Assembly (NCBI GenBank): GCA_035693105.1
Contig: DASSHC010000157.1
Coordinates: 1-5,881, forward strand
Reading direction: 5' to 3'
DNA length: 5,881 nucleotides
Source: DASSHC01 sp035693105
Lineage (GTDB): Bacteria > Chloroflexota > Chloroflexia > Thermomicrobiales > Thermomicrobiaceae
Each line of letters begins with the position of its first letter. The stretch's first letter is position 1. Position numbers and translations under genes: made by a program. The notes beneath the pieces were generated by a model. The model had not been told where the DNA came from, did no database searches, and saw only the letters and a list, made by a program, of their open reading frames with translations. Of this stretch, positions 1 to 5,881 are shown piece after piece.

Positions 1-6
1 AGCATA

Positions 7-48
7 GTCGAGGGATCCGTGCCTCAGGCGGCACCCAACGTCCTCGAC
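7..48 (-). other. Nested inverted repeat in gene-free left end
   Basis: The outer arms GTCGAGG (7-13) and CCTCGAC (42-48) are perfectly complementary over 7 bp. Inside them GTGCC (19-23) pairs with GGCAC (30-34) around a six-base loop. On the minus strand this lies beyond the clpC terminator, so it could be part of the leader of the next gene outside the window. It could also be a weak second terminator, although no T-run follows. It matches no riboswitch class I know. Chance pairing in GC-rich DNA is a real alternative. The rest of 1-118 shows no gene. Confidence 0.3.
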
Positions 49-118
49 GCGCGGTCCCTTTCCCCTCGCACTTCTCGCTCGCGCGGAGCCGCAGGGGATC
101 CGGGTTCCCCCAAACGCG

Positions 119-148
119 ACGAGCCGCCGGGTTGCCCCGGCGGCTCGT
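119..148 (-). terminator. Strong hairpin, likely clpC terminator
   Basis: A perfect 13-bp stem (119-131 with 136-148) closes a four-base loop. Read on the minus strand the loop is GCAA, a GNRA tetraloop, so the RNA hairpin should be very stable. It begins 21 nt after the clpC stop codon. The following minus-strand sequence is CGCGTTTGGGGG, with only three Ts, so it lacks the long U-tract of a textbook intrinsic terminator. The plus-strand side has no T-run either. Its position, stability and lack of other explanation make an end of the clpC mRNA, or a 3' stabilising hairpin, the best reading. Confidence 0.75.
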
Positions 149-169
149 TCGATCTCGTCGTTCAGCGCG

Positions 170-2623
<2,454 letters not shown>

Positions 2624-2692
2624 TGCTCTCTCCTCGAGGCCTCAGTAGTGGCGCGGCTGCCTACCGTCCCCACCTTAGCACCGATCCCAGAA

Positions 2693-2734
2693 ATGGCTAG
2701 CCCCCGCACACCGTGTGGTAGGGGGCTTCGCCAT
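2693..2734 (-). terminator. Bulged hairpin between S1 gene and clpC
   Basis: AGCCCCC (2699-2705) pairs with GGGGGCT (2721-2727). The stem extends outward past a small internal loop through ATGGC (2693-2697) with GCCAT (2730-2734), and inward through CACA (2707-2710) with TGTG (2714-2717). It lies 68 nt beyond the S1 stop and 70 nt before the clpC start. On the minus strand it runs into TTTCTGGG, a poor T-run. It may end the S1 transcript, which would require a clpC promoter between here and 2624, or it may sit in the clpC leader and act in regulation. The structure is clear on paper but its role is inferred. Confidence 0.5.
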
Positions 2735-2801
2735 CTACCGGCGCGCGTCAACGACGTGCCGGTTGGTTTCTCATGTGCAGGGGTCTGGTGGGGACTCCCG
2801 G

Positions 2802-4133
2802 CTAACCTTCGGAGTCTTCCTCACCATCGTCGGCCCGTGGAGCTTCAGCCGCAGTGGCGTGCTCTGCTGTATCGGATGCCGGTGCATCCTCGGGCTCGTA
2901 ATCAGCTTCGGATTCGTCCGGTTCGATCTCTTGCGCCAGCAGTTCCTGCTTCAGCGCGACCGCATCGTCACCCAACGCCGCCCCGACTTCCTCGTCGGTG
3001 GCCTCCAGGGCCCGGCGGAGGCTGAGCCCCATGCGCCGGCGCGCGGGATCAATACGGATGATACGCAAGATCAGGTCCTGCCCCTCGTGGACGACCTGCT
3101 TCGGGTGCTCGATCCGCTGCTCCGACAACTCGGAGACGTGAATCAGACCCTCGATGCCGTCCTCGATGCGCGCGAATGCCCCAAAGTTCGCCAGCTGCGT
3201 GACGGTGCCGATGACCAGTTGGCCGACCTCGTATTTGGCCGCCACCCGGCTCCACGGCTCCGGCTGCGTGCGCTTGATGCTCAGGGCAATCTTCTTTTCC
3301 TCGGCATTGATCCCGAGGACATAGACGTCAACTTCCTCGCCGACGTGCAGCACCTCGCTCGGATGCTTGACGCGGCTCCAGGAGAGCTCCGAGAGATGGA
3401 CGAGGCCGTCCGCTCCACCGATGTCGACGAAGGCGCCGAAGTCGGTGATGCTGGTGACGCGCCCACGCCGCGTCTCGCCGGCGTGCAGCTCCTCGATCAG
3501 GCGCTCCTTCATCACGTCGCGCCGCTCCTGCAGCGCCTGGCGCTCCGAGAGGATCAAGCGGTTGCGGTGGCGGTTGATCTCGATGATCTTGAGCGAGAGC
3601 TTGCTGCCGATCAGGCGAGCCATGTCGGCCTGCTTGCTGCCCTCATCGCCGCCGCGGATCTCGGTGACCTGCGAGGCCGGCACGAAGCCGCGTACGCCGT
3701 CGAGGTTCACCAGCAGACCACCCTTGTTGTAGTTGGTGACCTCGGCCTCGATGACCTCACCGGCGTCGTAGACATCCTGCAGTCGCCGCCAGCTCTTCTC
3801 CGCCAGCGCCCGGTCGATCGAGAGGACCGCCTGGCCCTCCTGATTCTCCGGCTGCACCACGAACACGAGCACCTGGTCGCCGACCGCCAGCCGCCTGCGC
3901 TCCTCCTCGTTCAACGACGAGAACTCGCGCGCCGGGATGACGCCCTCCGACTTGGAGCCGATGTCGACCAGCAGCTCGTCCCGGTCGACGTGCATCAGTT
4001 GGCCCTCCAGCACGTCCCCGTAGCTCAGCACCCGGTAGTCATGCAGGGGGTCGTTGAGAAACTCTTCCATGAGCGAGACGGGCAGCGCGGCGGCGCCGTC
4101 TTCGGGGCTCATGGTCTGTTGCGTACGATCCAT
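2802..4133 (-). CDS. rpsA: S1 RNA-binding domain protein, bS1-like (four S1 domains)
   Basis: The 443-aa protein has four S1 (OB-fold) RNA-binding domains at about residues 37-108, 124-198, 216-287 and 301-374. The last two are the most canonical, each with a GxVtxxxxFGAFV/A core followed by GLVHLSEL or GLIHVSEL. Domains 1 and 2 are more divergent, as in bacterial S1 proteins where the N-terminal pair binds the ribosome. Four domains, against six in E. coli S1, match the shorter S1 homologues of Gram-positive bacteria and actinobacteria. These bind mRNA on or near the 30S subunit and help initiation. Residues from about 376 form an acidic, probably disordered tail rich in E, D and A. The ATG at 4133 is preferred because AAGGA lies six bases upstream (4140-4144). 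The in-frame ATG seven codons later (4112) has no Shine-Dalgarno. The gene has its own promoter and stands alone. The symbol is by homology; true ribosomal S1 function is likely but not shown by sequence alone. Confidence 0.92.
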   Translation of the reverse strand: MDRTQQTMSPEDGAAALPVSLMEEFLNDPLHDYRVLSYGDVLEGQLMHVDRDELLVDIGSKSEGVIPAREFSSLNEEERRRLAVGDQVLVFVVQPENQEGQAVLSIDRALAEKSWRRLQDVYDAGEVIEAEVTNYNKGGLLVNLDGVRGFVPASQVTEIRGGDEGSKQADMARLIGSKLSLKIIEINRHRNRLILSERQALQERRDVMKERLIEELHAGETRRGRVTSITDFGAFVDIGGADGLVHLSELSWSRVKHPSEVLHVGEEVDVYVLGINAEEKKIALSIKRTQPEPWSRVAAKYEVGQLVIGTVTQLANFGAFARIEDGIEGLIHVSELSEQRIEHPKQVVHEGQDLILRIIRIDPARRRMGLSLRRALEATDEEVGAALGDDAVALKQELLAQEIEPDESEADYEPEDAPASDTAEHATAAEAPRADDGEEDSEG

Positions 4134-4134
4134 A

Positions 4135-4180
4135 CACCTTCCTTGATGGTAGATTCACCCAAGTCTTCTGCGGCAAGGTG
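4135..4180 (-). promoter_or_regulatory. S1 mRNA leader able to pair with its Shine-Dalgarno
   Basis: In the leader RNA, CACCUU (plus-strand complement at 4175-4180) can pair over 6 bp with AAGGUG (4135-4140), which forms part of the Shine-Dalgarno region just before the start codon. A competing 5-bp pairing joins the shifted segments 4174-4178 and 4141-4145. Either would mask the AAGGAAGG ribosome-binding sequence. E. coli rpsA is known to be autoregulated through its leader, so similar control is conceivable. The stem is short with a loop of about 34 bases, so this is tentative. Confidence 0.3.
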
Positions 4181-4217
4181 CGACCCGCTGCCTGCATCCG
4201 TGCTGGGCGTTAGCCGA

Positions 4218-4247
4218 ATTATAGCCGCTGCCCGCAAGCCCCGGCAA
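4218..4247 (-). promoter_or_regulatory. Sigma-A-type promoter of the S1 gene
   Basis: On the minus strand there is a perfect -10 box TATAAT at 4223-4218. A -35-like TTGCCG at 4247-4242 matches TTGACA at four of six positions, and the spacer is 18 bases. An AT-rich hexamer of this kind stands out in such GC-rich DNA. Transcription would begin near 4211, giving a leader of roughly 75-80 nt before the S1 ATG at 4133. The -35 box lies inside a small inverted repeat, CCCGG/CCGGG (4240-4244 and 4249-4253), which might be an operator or chance. Confidence 0.7.
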
Positions 4248-4304
4248 CCCGGGATGCGGCGCACGCCGGCGATTTTCCCTCTTGGAATCAGTGATTTCAC
4301 CCAA

Positions 4305-4324
4305 ACCTGCCTCTTCGGGCAGGT
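4305..4324 (-). terminator. Hairpin ending the envelope gene unit
   Basis: ACCTGCC (4305-4311) pairs perfectly with GGCAGGT (4318-4324) around a six-base loop. It lies 58 nt past the phosphoesterase stop and upstream of the S1 promoter, exactly where a terminator is expected. The minus-strand sequence after it continues TTGGGTG, so with the last stem base there are only three consecutive Ts. The hairpins at 119-148 and 2693-2734 show the same weak T-run, suggesting a shared terminator style here. Confidence 0.55.
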
Positions 4325-4382
4325 GTCCCGGCGCGGGACCGCTGCTCGTGGCCGGCGTCCTCGCTGGCCACCAAGCTCCCCC

Positions 4383-4916
4383 TCAATACGGCAACTCCAC
4401 GATCTCGGCGTCGATCGCCTCACCGATGCGTAGGATGCCGAGCGTGTGGTGGGGCTGCCAGCGGCGCTGCAGCGCCGAGCCGGGATTGACGAGAAGCAGG
4501 CCGTCGACCCGCTGGCAGAGCGGCCGGTGGCTGTGGCCGAAGATGCCGAGCTCGACCCGGCCCGCGAATGCCTGTTCGGCCGCCTGGCGCGCGGTCAGCC
4601 GCCCGAAACCGTCGCCGTGGATCATGCCGGCCGAGAAGCGGCCGAACTGGAAGCGCAGCTCGCGCGGCAGCAGGTTGTGCAGCGCCGCGGAGTCGTTGTT
4701 GCCGACTACCGCCCGCAGCGGCGGCCCGATCTCGGCGAAGAGCTGCAGGGCCGCCGCACTGCAGATGTCGCCCGCGTGCAGGATCAGATCGACGCGGCGC
4801 AGCTCGCGCACCAGCGCCTCGGGCAGCGGGCGCGGCTTGATGCCCAGATGCGTGTCCGCCACCAGGCCGATCTTGAGCGGGGTCGCGAAGCGCTCGAGCT
4901 CGGTGGGCGCGAGCAC
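4383..4916 (-). CDS. YfcE/MJ0936-family metallophosphoesterase
   Basis: The 177-aa protein is a small single-domain calcineurin-like phosphoesterase, predicted to be cytoplasmic and to use two metal ions. The metal-binding motifs appear in order: DTH (D21, H23), HAGD (D50), GNND (N73, D75), IHGD (H100) and GHSH (H128, H130). All are intact. This spacing and the short length are typical of the YfcE/MJ0936 group, whose members hydrolyse phosphodiesters in vitro, with physiological substrates mostly unknown. The start is GTG at 4916-4914. Its G is shared with the TAG stop of the upstream membrane-protein gene (TAGTG), and no Shine-Dalgarno is visible before it, which points to translational coupling. 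No ATG, GTG or TTG near residue 14, where many family members begin (KIGLVADTH), offers a shorter start. The first 13 residues are therefore a modest N-terminal extension. The substrate cannot be predicted. Confidence 0.93.
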   Translation of the reverse strand: MLAPTELERFATPLKIGLVADTHLGIKPRPLPEALVRELRRVDLILHAGDICSAAALQLFAEIGPPLRAVVGNNDSAALHNLLPRELRFQFGRFSAGMIHGDGFGRLTARQAAEQAFAGRVELGIFGHSHRPLCQRVDGLLLVNPGSALQRRWQPHHTLGILRIGEAIDAEIVELPY

Positions 4917-5263
4917 TAGCGCTTGCGCAAGGCGGTGGAGAGCGTGCTGCTCAGGATGCCCGCCACGATGCCACCCACCAGCGCGCCCAGGTAGGTGATC
5001 TCGATGCCCCCGGCCAACTGGCCGCCGAGGTAGAAGACCGCGCCGGAGACGATCAGCGAGAAGAGCCCCAACGTCAGGCAGCTCAGCGGCCAGGTGATGA
5101 AGCGCAGGATCGGCGCGAGGATCAAGTCGAGCAGCGTCAGCACCGCCGCGAAGACGATGACCGTCTCCCAGGTGTGGTTATAGCTCACCTGGCGCGGCAT
5201 GAAGCGCGCCAGCAGCCAGAGCGTCAACCCGTTGGCCACCAGCCAGGCCAGGATTCTAACCAT
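4916..5263 (-). CDS. PF04020 'phage holin family' four-helix membrane protein
   Basis: The 115-aa hydrophobic protein has four predicted membrane helices at about residues 3-20, 33-50, 57-78 and 91-110, and ends in basic ALRKR. Its signature is the central APILRFITWPL segment followed by LTLGLFSL, which is characteristic of the PF04020 (YvlD-like / mycobacterial 4-TMS holin) family. Despite the name, chromosomal members are widespread and most are not phage lysis proteins; the function is unknown. There are no phage genes nearby. The ATG at 5263 is chosen because a perfect GGAGG lies five bases upstream. A longer reading from 5290 would add nine residues but has no good ribosome-binding site. 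The gene overlaps the end of the upstream glycan-enzyme gene by 8 nt and shares one base with the phosphoesterase start downstream, so the three form one operon. Confidence 0.88.
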   Translation of the reverse strand: MVRILAWLVANGLTLWLLARFMPRQVSYNHTWETVIVFAAVLTLLDLILAPILRFITWPLSCLTLGLFSLIVSGAVFYLGGQLAGGIEITYLGALVGGIVAGILSSTLSTALRKR

Positions 5264-5881
5264 CGGCGCCTCCAGGCTCCGGCGAAGCATCCCGCCGCTC
5301 AGCCGCCGGCATCGTCGCGAGCGCCAGGATCAGCCCACAGGTCATCCAGAAGAGCGCGGCCATGTGCGGGAACAAGATATTGAAGTAGTAGTGGTCAAAG
5401 ACGCCGACCATCAGCGCCGACGCCAGCGCCGCCAGCAGCCCGAGCAGCAGGTCACTGTACGCTCCCTCCGGCGCCAGGCGCCAGGCGCGCCAGCCGGCCA
5501 GCACTACGGCGCCGACCGCGAAGAGGAAGACGGCGACGCCGAGCAGCCCGGCGCGCTCGGCGATCGAAAGATAGATGCTGGAGACGCCGGTCTGCTGGTC
5601 GATCGAGGGCGCCGCGCCGAAACCGACGCCGAAGAGCGGGTTGGTGCGGATGATCGCCAGCGCGTTGTGGTACTCCTGCAGCCGCAGCTTGGTGGCCGGG
5701 TCCTGCAGCGTCAGCCCCAGCCAGAAGCGGTGGACGAAGCCGTTGCCGATGCCGACGGCCAGCACCACCAGCGCCAGCGCGGCGCCCGGGGCGAAGAGCC
5801 AGCGGTAGCGCAACAGCGCCACCAGACCGAAGCCAACTGTCGCGCCGACCCAGGCGGCGCGCGAGTAGGTCAGCAGCACCG
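5256..5881 (-). CDS. O-antigen ligase/polymerase-like protein (Wzy_C), C-terminal part
   Basis: This is the C-terminal ~208 residues of a polytopic membrane protein; the reading frame is open to the window edge. The first in-frame start-like codon (GTG at 5879) is almost certainly an internal valine, because full family members have roughly 400-450 residues. The visible part opens with TYSRAAWVG, the conserved T-x-SR motif of the Wzy_C/O-antigen ligase family (PF04932). It continues through a helix, an outer loop with a conserved arginine and the segment NPLFGVGFG (about 80-88), then SIYLSIAERAGLLGV (about 101-115), two or three more helices and a FDHYYFN stretch (161-167). The tail is short, polar and cytoplasmic-like. 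Family members polymerise or transfer polyprenol-linked glycans at the outer face of the membrane. If the host lacks LPS, as expected for Chloroflexota, the product is more likely a surface polysaccharide or protein glycan than O-antigen. It overlaps the PF04020 gene by 8 nt. Confidence 0.85.
   Translation of the reverse strand, partial: VLLTYSRAAWVGATVGFGLVALLRYRWLFAPGAALALVVLAVGIGNGFVHRFWLGLTLQDPATKLRLQEYHNALAIIRTNPLFGVGFGAAPSIDQQTGVSSIYLSIAERAGLLGVAVFLFAVGAVVLAGWRAWRLAPEGAYSDLLLGLLAALASALMVGVFDHYYFNILFPHMAALFWMTCGLILALATMPAAERRDASPEPGGADG
5269..5273 (-). promoter_or_regulatory. Shine-Dalgarno that fixes the PF04020 gene start
   Basis: GGAGG on the minus strand is five bases from the ATG at 5263 and lies inside the last codons of the upstream gene. 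It favours this ATG over the in-frame one at 5290, which has no comparable site. Confidence 0.75.

Noticed and set aside
1..60. Possible T-box fragment (minus-strand GGGACCGCG near 49-57)
   Set aside because: The T-box core AGGGTGGNACCGCG is only partly matched, with the middle TGG missing, and no stem I, specifier loop or U-run terminator is visible in the available sequence.
2746..2751. TTGACG as a clpC -35 box
   Set aside because: No TATAAT-like hexamer occurs at acceptable spacing. The nearest candidate, TAGATG, is only eight bases away.
2715..4433. A 572-codon plus-strand open frame opposite the S1 gene
   Set aside because: It is antisense to a protein with clear S1 domains. Its translation is low-complexity and leucine/arginine/aspartate-rich with no recognisable domain. 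High GC at third positions of the real gene removes stops from this frame.
4916..5263. Prophage or lysis cassette suggested by the 'holin' family name
   Set aside because: There is no endolysin, structural, integrase or attachment-site signal nearby. PF04020 proteins are common chromosomal membrane proteins, and the neighbours are housekeeping and envelope genes.
5264..5290. Start of the PF04020 protein at the ATG at 5290
   Set aside because: The extra residues are polar, unlike family N-termini, and there is no Shine-Dalgarno. The ATG at 5263 has a perfect GGAGG at five bases.

Overview
This is a high-GC bacterial window in which every gene I can support lies on the minus strand. Transcription therefore runs from high to low coordinates. 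The set is a ClpC-type Hsp100 with a UVR-type middle domain, a four-domain S1 protein, a four-helix PF04020 'phage holin family' membrane protein, a YfcE/MJ0936-type phosphoesterase and a Wzy_C glycan enzyme. It fits a free-living, GC-rich Gram-positive-like or Chloroflexota-like bacterium. A Thermomicrobia/Sphaerobacter-type chromosome is my best guess from protein style, but the window alone does not prove it. There is no sign of phage, transposon, CRISPR or recent transfer.

Layout in transcription order. (1) 5881 to 4383 is a tightly packed three-gene unit. It holds the C-terminal half of an O-antigen ligase/polymerase-like membrane protein (start outside the window), a small PF04020 membrane protein overlapping it by 8 nt, and a phosphoesterase that starts with GTG and overlaps the previous stop by 1 nt. 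A hairpin at 4305-4324 probably ends this unit. (2) 4304 to 4134 is a control region with a sigma-A-type promoter (perfect TATAAT), a leader of about 75 nt and a good Shine-Dalgarno, all serving the S1-domain gene at 4133-2802. (3) 2801 to 2624 holds a bulged hairpin that could end the S1 transcript and possible operator-like sequence in front of clpC. I could not find a convincing clpC promoter. (4) clpC occupies 2623-170 and is followed by a very stable GNRA-loop hairpin at 119-148. (5) 118 to 1 has no gene, but carries a nested inverted repeat at 7-48 that may belong to the leader of the next gene beyond the window.

Functionally, S1 (mRNA handling on the ribosome) and ClpC (ATP-driven unfolding for ClpP proteolysis) are housekeeping and stress functions with their own control regions. 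The upstream unit is envelope-related. I find no undescribed system here. The points most worth checking are the S1 leader, which can pair with its own Shine-Dalgarno, the clpC upstream region, and the coupled membrane-protein/phosphoesterase pair.
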